This document shows, one piece after another, positions 1-10,904 of a stretch of DNA of 64,000 bases. Under the pieces are notes generated by a model, which saw only the letters and a program-made list of their open reading frames with translations, had not been told where the DNA came from and did no database searches. The stretch's first letter is position 1. Every line of letters begins with the position of its first letter. The stretch covers positions 24,928,493 through 24,992,492 of the forward strand of contig OY811971.1 of NCBI GenBank assembly GCA_963681505.1, given 5' to 3'. Origin of the DNA: Eunapius fragilis. Its lineage: Eukaryota > Porifera > Demospongiae > Spongillida > Spongillidae. The translations under genes were made by a program, and so were the position numbers.

Positions 1-3000
1 ACAGTAGTCTGGGGAGAAGGAAGTGTTTGTACAAAGTGTGTACTGGGGGGTTGCAGTTGGGTCAGTGCATGTGGCTGAGGTGGAGCTGGGAAGGAAAGGA
101 ACAAAATGAGAGTGGGAGTGGGAAAATGTCAAAGAAATGCATGCAGCGATAGTTTCAAACCAAATGTTCACCTCCATTACATGGTTCATTTCCAATGACA
201 CATCTACAGCACAATTATGGATCCCCACAAACAAGTAACACCTACCTGATGTACAAGAGGGATCTCTTATTATGGCAACTGTACCATCCAGCCACATCAA
301 CTGGCTCTCACTCAGGTCTCCATTCTGACGACCACGAACGGTACATTTCCACTTGTATTCCCTGGATGACCTAGAACACACCACCGTAGCTACATGAAGT
401 GGGTCTGAGGTACAACTGGGTCCTGCACATATGAAGGCATTTTCAAATTGAATGTCACCATACTTGAGGACATTACAGGCACTCTTGATACCACTGTGGA
501 CACAGTCCCGTATCTCTCTACACACTTCAGTGCAGGCTTCACTAACATGTACTCCAATATAGGTAAGCGTGTCAACAATGGTTACAATGTCCGTGGTACC
601 ATTTCGTTCAAATGAGATACAGTTGCGATAAAGACACAATGGCCTGTTTCTCTCCATGCACACCTTCCAACTGAATGGGTTTGCTAGAGATAAAAGATGT
701 GCCACAAGACAGCAGAACAGACCACTAGGAATACAGCCCTGGGTGGGCCTGATTATCAGGGAGGTACTTTGGGGAAGGTTCTGGGATACTTCGTCACACT
801 CCATGTGGGGCAGCAGTGCAGGAATTAAGTACTCACCATCTCTGATCATAGCAATCGCACGCACACTTACCAGTAGAGCCAGCAGATCTTGTGGAGAGAA
901 CAGACCCTCTTTGTAATGCTTTGGAAATTTTCTTAGCAGCTCCACTGACACCAGTCCACGATCCCTGAACATGAACAGGTCATCATCAGCTGCTACATTC
1001 TTATCTGGATTATCCCTCAGCTTGTGCTGATACTGTACTAGTTCAGTCACCTTTGTGAGGACTACCTGAGGGTCACAAAACACTGTTTGAGGTAGAACCT
1101 CAGGGTAATAAAGAAAGACATTGTGGTGGACTAGATGGTGTAAGGCTGCAAGAAATGCATCTCCCTCCAAGTGCAACCTTCTAGCAATCACTTGACATTG
1201 TACAAGGCTCAGGACACCATCTTCAGTTGATCGTTGGAGAAAAACCTCCAGCCCAAACCATGCTATAGGCATCTTGATTGACTCCGGGGATACATACATT
1301 ATTTTCTGTCTGAGTGCCTTAGCAACAAGCTTGTCTTGGTCTTGAGGGGATTTGCAGTTCACAGCAAATATCACTTCTTCCAGGGTCTCTCCCTTATACA
1401 CCACTCGATAACCACCAGTGTTTAGTAACTCCTTCAGCTGTCTGTTCTTTTCATTGATGGACTCTTTGCTGGCAACATCACTATGAGTTCCCACGGAGAC
1501 AATACGTGGACAAACATCCTGTGGCTGTTTTGTCTGAAGGCAGTGTTGGAGGATCTGTTTGTGTGAGAGCGATGATTGATGTGGTATACCAACAGGCTTG
1601 CCATCTGCTCCATAGTACTCTGTGATAGGATGATGAGACAGGTCTTCTGACACATTTAAAACCAAAACTATTACAGCAGGATTTTTAATAAACAATGGTA
1701 GGATACTATGGTATTGCAGTTGACCACCACTGTCAATGAACTGGATCAACTTTACACCAAAGAGCCTTCTCCTTTCTACATATGGAGATGGTACACTGGT
1801 AAACATGGTGAGCTGAGACAAGCATCCCTTACCTGAGGAATGGTTGATGTGATGAATCAGCTCATTCTCAATGGCTACAGTCCTGCTCTGTTGGGTGGTG
1901 GTATCCTTGGTGATATTAGCAAGCATGGGATCAGGGTGACCAACACTAGCTCTATCACTGGGTACATTATTAATGGTCATCTTTGGAAAAGTGCTAACTA
2001 CAGCATCCAAAGACGTAGCCATGGGTACACCACCATGGACCGTTTGACCAACAAAACTCATTAATGCCTGGTCATCTTCAACGACAAACCAGTCATCTTC
2101 CTCTTGTCCACCCACACCTGCCAGGGTTAATGAGATGGCTCGAACAGGGTTGTCAGCTAGTCCTGTACTGACACGTTGCTCTGGAGGGTCCTTCTTCAGT
2201 AAGAGGTGTTTGAGGTGAGTCTTTCCAACACCAGCTGCTCCAACGATGAGACACTTGGTCACTGACGTTTCCACATATCCCTTGGTCATGGCCTCATCAT
2301 AGAGACGTCTGAAATAAAGACAAGATCTGCAATTTATAATAATTCATAATTCATTAAGTTCCCTTCAATGTGAAGTTGGAATTGCAACACTATTAGCTAC
2401 TATATACACTATGGACCAGTATGTTGTCACATTTTAGCCTTGAGACACATTGAAAGATTATGCTACATTGTTGGTCTCATCCAAATGTATAAAAGAGATG
2501 GAATTTAGATTTCTAGACCTATTCATCATCTCTAGACTTGACTCCCTAACAGCGTGGCTACCCAGGCCACAAAGATCCGAACATGTACTTTTTAAGCACA
2601 TGCACATACCCACACTCACATACCTACTCTCACACACCAGAAATAATACATATGCACACAACACACTTGCATGGTGTGTGTATGTGTGTGCATGATAAAA
2701 GTGCACAAGACGATTTTTTAAAAGCCAATAGAAATACAAATGTAAATGCAAAAGAGAAACAGGACGACTGAGGCAGTTTTATGTTTGTTTGTGGGTGGAC
2801 AATTAGGAAATAAAATTCCAACAGCAAAGCCCAAAAGTTGATGTGTGAATGACTGACTGCCCATGGCATTTATGTGTGTCCATGTGTGTGTATGTGTGTC
2901 CGTGTGTGTGTATTATTTCTGGTGTGTTAGAGTAGGCATATGAGTATATGGGTGTGTGCTTGTGCTTAAAAGTACATGTTCGGACCTTTGTGGCCTGGGT

Positions 3001-6000
3001 AGCCATGCTGTTTAGATGATGAACAGGTCTAGAGACAATTTTTTAACATTTGGTTACTAAATTGTCAGGTGTTGCCATGTGCACTTACTACACAAACACA
3101 CACACACACACAACACACACACAGACACTCATGCCATGACCCTACAGCAGGGCTGGTATGCCAAACATGAACCTGTTCAATTTCAATGTTCCACTTGTTG
3201 CTATGGATGGTACAGAGGCATCAGCTATCATATGTGTGTGTGTGCGTATGTGAGTGTGCATGTGTGTGTGTAAGTACACATGGCAACACTAAATTCCCAG
3301 CTACACTCTAGCCTGGAGTATCCCCTGGGAAAACCTCACTTTCATTCTACCCTGAGCCTAAATGTCTGGGAAAGCCTCGCCTCCATTTAACTAATTCCCT
3401 CACTTTCGGTCATATCCCATCTAACACACTGTCCCCAAAATATTGACACCTGGTATGGTTCTAGGTCACACGTGCATATATAAAGAATGGTAGGGGTGGG
3501 CTGCAATCACTCAGGCTAAATGCCAGCTGCACTGCACCTTACACTGACCAGTGTCAAGGTGTGGGCTGACCAAATGGTAACCTTGGTTCAAGTTACACTC
3601 AGGGTAGGGGAAGCACACCCACTGTCGCCTGACCCCTTTTGGGCAAACAATCAACTATGCCAAGCCACCACCAGTTGCAAACTGAGCATGACGGAGCATT
3701 CTGACAGAATTAAATGACACCAATTGCTCTGATCTGAGGTTGTGCATGAATGAGAGTGTGTGCATGTGTGTGTGTGTGTGTCCATGTGACTTATGGATTT
3801 TATTTTGTATGGATACTATTTTATATAATTGGTTCACCAATGAAGATAAATTAAACAAGAAAGAGGTTTTAGTAGGCCAATGAGAGTACTACATGTTGGT
3901 AAATACATGTAGCTACAAGGGGGTACATGCTTGATGTATATATATATAATATATATGTGCGTGCGCAGAAGTCAAAAAAGGAAGGGTTGTGTTTCAGATT
4001 AAGCTAGCCCTAGGCACTGTGCACTTTCATGGCTCTATAGTGTTGTGCACGCATAAATGAATTGGAACTCAAGCAGTTTGACTAGAGCCAACATGCTCGA
4101 TTTCTACGTGCATGCGCGTACCAGTAGGCTTACAGAGTACATACCATGTTGTGCAGGCTGATGGCAGGTATTACAAATCTTTAGCTTCTGCTCGCTATGT
4201 TGAAGAAGCCAAGAAGGGGAACAGAACCAGACGTTTGCAAGAAGCGAAAAGCGTTGTACTTATGTATAGATGGGCAGAGACATAGTTATAGTTATTTCAC
4301 AGGAAGTAATTGCATATTCATGTCCCCGATGCCAGTCATAATTGCGTGAAGCAACCAGGAAATGTGCAATTACTTTGCACAGTTGTATCCTCGTAATGGA
4401 TAAAGAAAAAATTAACAAACAGAACAAATCAATAGGTACAGGATCCCTCTATGTACAAAGAAAACAAGGAGTAAATTGAATTTTCCTGCCGAAAGATATG
4501 GCGGGTTTGAACCCCAAGGGGTATCGGATATTGTAACACTGGCACAAACCTAATGCAAGAGCCATAATCGAATTTATCAGAGAGTAATGATGTAGTATGA
4601 AGTGTTGAAAATAGAAAGTCAAAGTCATTTTTATAACTTTTGAAATATAAAGCAATTTTCTCCGAAAACTGACCCATATATATATATATATACAAGTACA
4701 CTTGAGTACCTGAAGGAATATGGTGAACATGATTATTGAGCATGTGTTGCTAGCGAATGTGTATGGAAAAAATGTGAACAGATGCGTCATGACATGATTG
4801 TATAGTAGCACAAAGCCACACCTTGATCTAAACTGGTTATAGAATTGTGAGCTGCTGAACATTAATAATGTTGATTTTCCATACATCTATATGGAAAGCG
4901 TTGTTTTCCCACCTAGCTCGAAAATTTTCAATACAAAGCAGATGTTTATTGTTCATCTAAATCAAGATCTTTACTAACATATAACTGCAGCAAAATCGAT
5001 AGCCATAATAGTTGCACCCTATCAGATTGGTTATTAACAATCAAGTTTATCAACAGCTGATCATTTTCTATGGAAGTTATCAGGGAGTATGTTATGAATG
5101 TACAAACCACAATAATTTGCAATATTCCCTTTGACCACTCATTTCGGGATATGCAAAACAAATATATATATATATAAATTCTTGCCTATGTTGAGCAAAT
5201 TATGCAGTGCATAATTAGATACATTCCAGCATATTTCCTTTCCTGAGTAGAAACTTAGTAACAACTTTGCCTTAATTGGATTAGATTTTTTCACCAAAGT
5301 CCCAGGGAAAGGGAAAGTATCTCAGGCACAGGAATCATTGACCAATATTTCTTTTCATAGTCACAGAGTGGCGTGGCAGTTAAAGAGGGGGGGGGGGGGG
5401 GGTTAATAATTTATTCACAACTTTCAATGCAGATTGCCTAATTTCCTGCTATGAATAATATTATCAAAGAGCTGGGAAGGATAGATACGCTACTGCACCC
5501 TGAGGGATTACAGCAGGAATCAACACCATTTCTTATCACGAAATTCTGATCATAGTGTACGATAGTTTCGGAATATACGTGGTCTTATACCATACAATCT
5601 TTATTGCTGGGTGACATCCCAAGCGATGTGTCTAGCTGTAGCTATTTTTGCATGTTTTTTGAAACAATTAGTCAACAGGGTGTGAAGTTACGGCAGTGCT
5701 GCTGTTTTTTTGTGGGGTAGTATTCATGTTTGTTGTCCCAGATAGACGCTGGGGCGTTTAATTGGGATTTCATTGGGGTATCATGCATTAGATATGTACA
5801 TGTATTATGAGACAATGCTTGTGAATAGGGAGGGAATCAGCAAATTATATCTGCCACTGTTCAGGACAGGAAAAGCGAAAAAAGGACAAGGTAACAAATG
5901 TATGGCTAATCAGTGCCAATATGACTATGTGATAGACGGCCATTTGATTCACGGGGTACACAAATAATATAATTCGACCACATTTTTACATTTTGAAACG

Positions 6001-6941
6001 CAATACATGATTCCTCCATGCTCTTTGTAGAAATGTAGTGGTCAGTTACAAATGAGATTTAGAAGTTTAGGGTTACATTTCTACAAAGAGCATGGAGGAA
6101 TCATGTATTGTGTTTCAAAATGTAAAAATATGGTCAGTTAAAAATGAGATTTAGAAGTTTCAGATGCATAATCATATTTTTCTTTTTGCAACGGCATTTG
6201 TCCAATGCAATTAAGACACACACGGTGGTTAATTGAATAATGGCATGTCAATGAATAAAACCCTACAGCAGTGAGTATACACACCTTTCATCTGCTTCTA
6301 TTAGGCTTCGTGTGATGAACAGCTTAGCCAGACCTGGAAATACTCTGGTTAGCACAGTTTCATTTCAGCGCCTCTAACCTTCCACAGTGATCTTCAGCAC
6401 CTTTTGACTCATACCATCTACCACTAAAAGCCTTCCTCCTGACAGAAGTAGTGTATCCACCCATGAGCACTCAAATGGTAAGTCTCCAACATGATGCCAT
6501 TTCTGATCAACATGATGGAAGGCATGGATGGCAGAGGTCTTCTTGGATCCATCTGTTCCTCCAATGGCTAGGAGGATGCCATCACCAACACATACAGAAG
6601 ACCCACTACATGGAACATCTGGAAGCTGTCGCCAGATAGATGACTGATTATTGCGTGGAGCAGTCTAGTGACCATGTGTGTGTGTGTGTGTATGTGTATG
6701 TGTGTGTATGTGTGTGGGTTGGTAATAGGAAACGATTAACAAAGGTTGTATGTATACTACAGGCAGTTATGGGAATAAGTGTGCAGCAGTCTAACACTTG
6801 CTACAAACAGCACACAACGTACTAATATTACCATACGTGGTGACAGAGATGTTTAGCGTGCTCGCATGATGAGAGCATTTATGAAATGGATTGGTTAATG
6901 ACATTGGCTTGTTCATATAGCATATTTATGTGGTTTGTGTG

Positions 6942-6987
<46 letters not shown>

Positions 6988-7574
6988 CTATACAATATTC
7001 AGTGGCTCACCAGGTCAGTGATGTTGGCAGACCACACTGCCCGCTCCATGCCCTGACCTCCTATCACAAATATCAGGTTTCCATGGACAACTGCTGACAT
7101 GGCAGCACAAGGCTGAGGAAGTGGTGGTCCGATATGCCACGTCGAACCATCAAATACCTGAACATCATTTAAGAGCTTATCCTCATCACTTAGCCCTCCC
7201 ATCACCACCAGACCACTTACATTCACACCAACACCAACCACACATGAACACCAGCACCCAATCAACATCTTAGTCATAGAGGTCCACCTCCCTCCTCCCA
7301 ATACATTCACCTCCTTACTACAAACACCATACTTCCTACCTCCAACACACACTAATTGTCCTCTACACACAGCTAGTGTGGCCCTCCCTTCACCATCAGG
7401 CAATCTGTTCCACTTTGAATCGACCCTATCGTCCAAAACGTAGACTCCTCCTTCAACTGCTCCTCGCCCCCACACAGCCCTACCATCCACCTCCACTAGA
7501 CCTCCAGCACACCAATGCAATCCACGACCACCTGGCTGCCCTGGTATTGGGGCACATGTCTTGAAACTGAACAT
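1..7574 (-). CDS. Kelch-repeat / Roc-like GTPase / COR-like multidomain protein (3' end outside window)
   Basis: Exons read 7574-7011, 6664-6379, 6333-6285 and 2308-246, giving at least 987 codons; the last frame stays open to the window edge, so the gene is partial. Phases agree at every junction (0, 1, 2). The 45-bp intron 6378-6334 removes an in-frame TAG and carries a TGCTAAC branch site. Residues about 1-283 contain kelch blades (VCVGGRKYG, VVMGGLSDED, FVIGGQG, LAIGGTDG). A P-loop GAAGVGKT lies near residues 323-330, a G3-like DSGGQ near 492 and a Roc-type G4 THSD near 574-577. The following part has the winged-helix and IRPTQGCIPSGLF pattern of COR-like segments in Roc proteins. Exon 7574 begins with ATG directly after a CAG acceptor, so a 5' noncoding exon is likely but upstream coding exons cannot be excluded. 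Signalling GTPase scaffold by family; the substrate is unknown. Below 246 a donor (GTAGGT) and a possible acceptor near 90 suggest another proline-rich exon. Confidence 0.72.
2512..3034. repeat. Foldback element in kelch-Roc intron
   Basis: The segment about 2512-2665 reappears as its reverse complement at about 2900-3034, including the words TCTAGACCTRTTCATCATCT and GGCTACCCAGGCCACAAAG. The arms are about 140 bp, roughly 85-90% alike by eye, with a spacer of about 240 bp. No ORF of its own is credible. It lies in the 4-kb intron between exons 3 and 4. Likely a MITE or foldback element; no clear target duplication was found. Confidence 0.7.
3070..3288. repeat. Short inverted repeat with CA/TG-rich arms
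   Basis: TGTTGCCATGTGCACTTAC at 3070 pairs with GTAAGTACACATGGCAACA ending at 3288. Both arms run inward into CA/TG tracts. It sits just downstream of the 2512-3034 foldback and may be related to it. Confidence 0.5.
3300..5365. other. Intronic/intergenic DNA without recognised genes
   Basis: Part of the large kelch-Roc intron. It holds TA microsatellites (3936, 4676, 5163) and AT-rich sequence. Short open frames on both strands here show no domain, repeat or splice logic. Confidence 0.5.
5366..5465 (+). repeat. Dispersed repeat with G-homopolymer, copy 1
   Basis: The stretch from GGCAGTTAAAGAGG through a G run (about 5386-5402) to CCTAATTTCCTGCTATGAA recurs as its reverse complement at about 9838-9945. 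The two copies differ at scattered sites and in the length of the homopolymer. A low-copy transposon fragment is the simplest reading. Confidence 0.7.
5981..6161. repeat. Near-perfect foldback element with internal direct repeat
   Basis: Arms 5981-6038 and 6074-6131 are about 58 bp and almost identical in inverted orientation (core ATACATGATTCCTCCATGCT), with a loop of about 35 bp. A 29-bp segment starting GGTCAGTTA(C/A)AAATGAG occurs in the loop (6041) and again just after the right arm (6133). No ORF. It lies in the kelch-Roc intron. Confidence 0.75.
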
Positions 7575-7634
7575 CTGAAGAAAGATATAAAGTTACAATG
7601 TGTACTCAAAGACAAAAAGTTCCCAGGTACAAAT

Positions 7635-7915
7635 TTTATTAGGGTATGATGGAGCAGGGGTACCACCACCAGAGGAGAGGGTTAGGGTATGATGATCACC
7701 ACCAGGGGAGAGGGTTAGGGTATGACGATCACCACCAGTGGAGAGGGTTAGGGTATGACGATCACCACCAGTGGAGACGGTGAGAGTATGATGATCACCA
7801 CCAGGGGAGAGGGTGAGAGTATGATAATCACCACTAGGGGAGAGTGTTAGGGTATGACGATCATCACTAGAGGAGAGGGTTAGGGTATGATGATCACCAC
7901 CAGGGGAGAGTATGG
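7635..7915. repeat. 33-bp minisatellite containing GGGTTAGGGT
   Basis: About eight tandem units of roughly 33 bp with core AGAGGGTTAGGGTATGA and TCACCACCAG. Units vary by substitutions and small indels. It lies directly upstream of the first recognised kelch exon, probably in a 5' intron. Confidence 0.8.
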
Positions 7916-7929
7916 GCTCAGCGGGTGGT

Positions 7930-9030
7930 CACCCATCTAGGACATTGCACAAGTCCTTTTTGACGTGTCATTGGGGGTAAAGCAAACATTTATGGCTCAT
8001 TACTCTTCCTGGGTTATAATTGTGTTTAGAATTGTGATGTATACGACTTAAAAAGACTCAAGTCAGGGGCGGATACAAGCAAGAGATCAACAGTGCAGGG
8101 TACATCAACGTAAACTGTTGCAAAATACCTCTAATTAATGTCCTGCTTATCCCCAGAACCACGCCTGCCTGTATCTGCCTCGGAAAACATATCCACATAA
8201 CCCATATTCACTGTCATTACCATCAGTACATACTCGCCCCCCTGCTTATAGCTGAAACAATGAAATATAAAATGGTACACTTCTCTAGCTCGTTACAATA
8301 CGAACGAGCGCATCGATCGATAAAACGCTACAATTTGTCAGTTGGAATGGTTTGGATGACGATAGAGAAAACACGCACAATCAATCAAGGACTGGATATT
8401 GCACTGCCGGGATGACACTGCACATCACCACATGGCGATGCGGACACGTATACAAGACTTAACTACGGTGTAGGTGGTCAGCAGGCCACAACACATAACA
8501 CTTACAACACAGAATAACACATACACGGTTTAGTAAGCCAGCCGACGTATCCGAAAAGGTATCAAAGAAGACAGGACGGACAACCCAGCGAAATGATCTT
8601 GCATTGGCCAATTGAGTAGACCTGGACTGTCACTACATAAGCTATCTTAGTAGCCAGCAATATATTATCTCCGCCAGCAAATTATGAACACTAACCTCTG
8701 GGACGCATTACGTCATGGCACGTGAGTAGTATACACTCATTGGCGGGGAAATAGTTCTACATATTCTTTGCAAGCATATACAGAATGCAAGGTTGCGCGT
8801 AACGCGAACAAAGCGCCACTTGACGCTCTGACTTGGTATAAGAGCCTGTCAATTTCGGGCTAAGTTCCAAAGGACCTGTACAGCGAGCAACAATCGCCCC
8901 CACATTGGATGGATGCTTTTTCATCATGCATAGAACGGATGTTTGCCTGTTCTATTAATGCACCCACTCCTGAAGACTACATGTATTGGTCATACCCTCT
9001 CCATTACTATCCGCGTGGAATAGGGGTCAA
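7930..9030. other. Gene-free stretch, possible 5' region of the kelch-Roc gene
   Basis: No coding exon was recognised on either strand. A TACGTCA-type site and a CACGTG box lie near 8709-8724, which could belong to a minus-strand promoter, but no transcript start can be read from the sequence. Confidence 0.35.
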
Positions 9031-9033
9031 AAA

Positions 9034-9284
9034 TGCAGGGATAGCATGGCATAACTATTCTGAAGTTCAAAAAAATTTCTTCAAAGTGTGAGCAGCTAAA
9101 TTATATTGCTCATATGGGTGGTTCCATGGCTCCCTCTAGCAGGATATTAAGAAATAGGAATACTTTATGATGCATTTGAATTAAAAATGACTATAGATAC
9201 TTAATATAATTTAATTAGCTGCTCACACTTTGATGAAATTTTTTTGAACTTCAGAATAGTTATGCCATGCATGCTATCCCTGCA
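9034..9284. repeat. Foldback element with about 70-bp arms
   Basis: 9034-9104 and 9211-9284 are inverted copies sharing GCAGGGATAGCATGGCAT, then AACTATTCTGAAGTTCAAAA, then GTGTGAGCAGCTAA. The spacer is about 105 bp. The short open frame crossing the left arm is a by-product. Confidence 0.75.
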
Positions 9285-9319
9285 TACCACAAATAACAAT
9301 TTAGACATGGCATTTGTTA

Positions 9320-9504
<185 letters not shown>

Positions 9505-9767
9505 CGCCGCCGTGCGCAACTGTAGGTATTAGGCCTCAGAGGGCGGTGCAGTTTACATTATTCCAAACCACCCGGGAGCATAAAGTATACGTTGTTTCAT
9601 CCTTTTGTTGCATGCACCACCGCCTAACACCATGCAGGCATTTGTAACATATGCCATGTATAAACTGATTGTTAGTTGTGGTATGCTCAATACATTCATA
9701 ATACTGGATTTGCACGCGCATGGCATTGTTCGTGCATAGTAATGATATCAATTAAATTAACACAAGC

Positions 9768-9792
9768 CTGTAGCGGATCTAGGATCTAGGGG

Positions 9793-9823
<31 letters not shown>

Positions 9824-9899
9824 TTCAACCCTTCGATAATATTTTCATAGCAGGAAATTAGGCAATCTGCATTGATTGTTGTGAGTAAATCATTTAACT

Positions 9900-9932
<33 letters not shown>

Positions 9933-10140
9933 AACTGCCACGCCCCCTACGTACGTCCGCGTCTGCAAGCCTATAAAAATGTACTGATCATACAGAATTG
10001 AGAATTCGTTATCAAAGTTTATTCGCAATATTACCGGATTTTTTTTAGTGCGGGGGGGGGGGGGTTGGGTTTGGAGGGGCGGGCACCCAACTCCCCCCCT
10101 CCCCCCCCACCCCCCCCCCCCCCCCCTCCCCCGACTAGCT
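9768..10140. repeat. G/C homopolymer cluster with inverted dispersed repeat, copy 2
   Basis: G runs at about 9788-9822 and 10051-10063 and C runs at about 9903-9927 and 10095-10135 surround the inverted copy (9838-9945) of the 5366-5465 repeat. The runs have strong G-quadruplex potential, and their lengths are likely uncertain in any assembly. Confidence 0.75.
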
Positions 10141-10267
10141 GTCCTGGACGGTATTAAATGCCATTAGCATTCAATATTCCATTCATACGTACGTCTGGGT
10201 ACGCATTAATTAAGGTCTGGGCACGAGACTACGTTGTGCACGCGAGCTTGTGTGTATTCTTCATAAT

Positions 10268-10542
10268 ATGGAAGAGGGCGGAGCGAGCGGCGAGGGCAGG
10301 GAAGACGCAGCGAGAAAAGATGAGTTAATTGGGAAAATACTCGAACTTCAGAACACTCTTCATGATTTAACGCAGCGCGTTAACTCAGTCAAAGAAGAAA
10401 ACGCTACCCTGAAAGCAGAGAACGACGTACGTGCCATTTCCCTCACGTCGTATGATGTTACATGTGCGAATTGCAGGTTCTGAATCAATACGTTGAAAAC
10501 CTGATGGTCAGTTCAAGTACATTCAAATCGACCAAAAGATGA
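10268..10542 (+). CDS. SCOC: Short coiled-coil protein (SCOC family)
   Basis: Two exons, 10268-10426 and 10477-10542, flank a 50-bp GTACGT...TTGCAG intron and give 74 residues. The protein has an acidic start, then a heptad-patterned helix ending in the family signatures VKEENATLKAEN and NQYVENLMVSSSTF, which match the C-terminal half of animal SCOC as I know it. SCOC is a small Golgi-associated coiled-coil protein that binds ARL1-type GTPases and FEZ1 and acts in autophagy and trafficking. Size is close to the usual 80 or so residues. It ends tail-to-tail with a PSMD6 relic. The last exon has a decayed second copy at 25085-25140. Confidence 0.88.
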
Positions 10543-10574
10543 TTAGGAGGAGATGTGTGTGTGAGTGTTGCCAT

Positions 10575-10852
10575 TCGGACCTTCTGTATATGTCTTGTCC
10601 CAACTTATGTTCAGCAACAAATCACCTTGCTTGATAGTTGACTGGGAACGAGATACACACATAATACACACATCACCCCCACCACCATTGCCGGTATCTT
10701 GCTTTCAGCTTAGTGGAGGGGTTGCCAAGGAAACACTTTCGTTACTTTCCCACCCAAAGCCCACTCTTCTTACCTGCTTGTCTCAATGATGCCCCCAACC
10801 TTGTCAATCCTGCAGTGCAGTCTAGCTGTTGCTATGAACTGTGAGCTCTAGC
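10575..10852 (-). pseudogene. PSMD6: PSMD6 (proteasome Rpn7) 3'-exon relics, copy A
   Basis: The final exon relic begins at 10641 after a CAG acceptor and reads [11 protein letters not shown] before diverging from copies B and C; their normal ending with stop is lost. The exon at about 10773-10852 retains most of [15 protein letters not shown] in sequence, but a deletion at its acceptor shifts the frame into a stop. The small exon between them is barely recognisable. All upstream exons are absent and a minisatellite follows instead. It is clearly a dead copy and more diverged than B and C are from each other. Confidence 0.8.
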
Positions 10853-10904
10853 CCTGTGTGTGTGTGTGTGAGCCATGAGACCTCACACTGTACACATTAC
10901 CGTC

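Noticed and set aside
4197..4349. Plus-strand small ORF starting MLKKPRRGTEPDV
   Set aside because: A 50-codon frame in a minus-strand intron with no homology cue or splice partner.
6374..6376. Stop codon ending a stand-alone kelch protein
   Set aside because: It falls in a 45-bp GT-AG intron with a branch site; splicing gives a phase-consistent continuation into the Roc exon.
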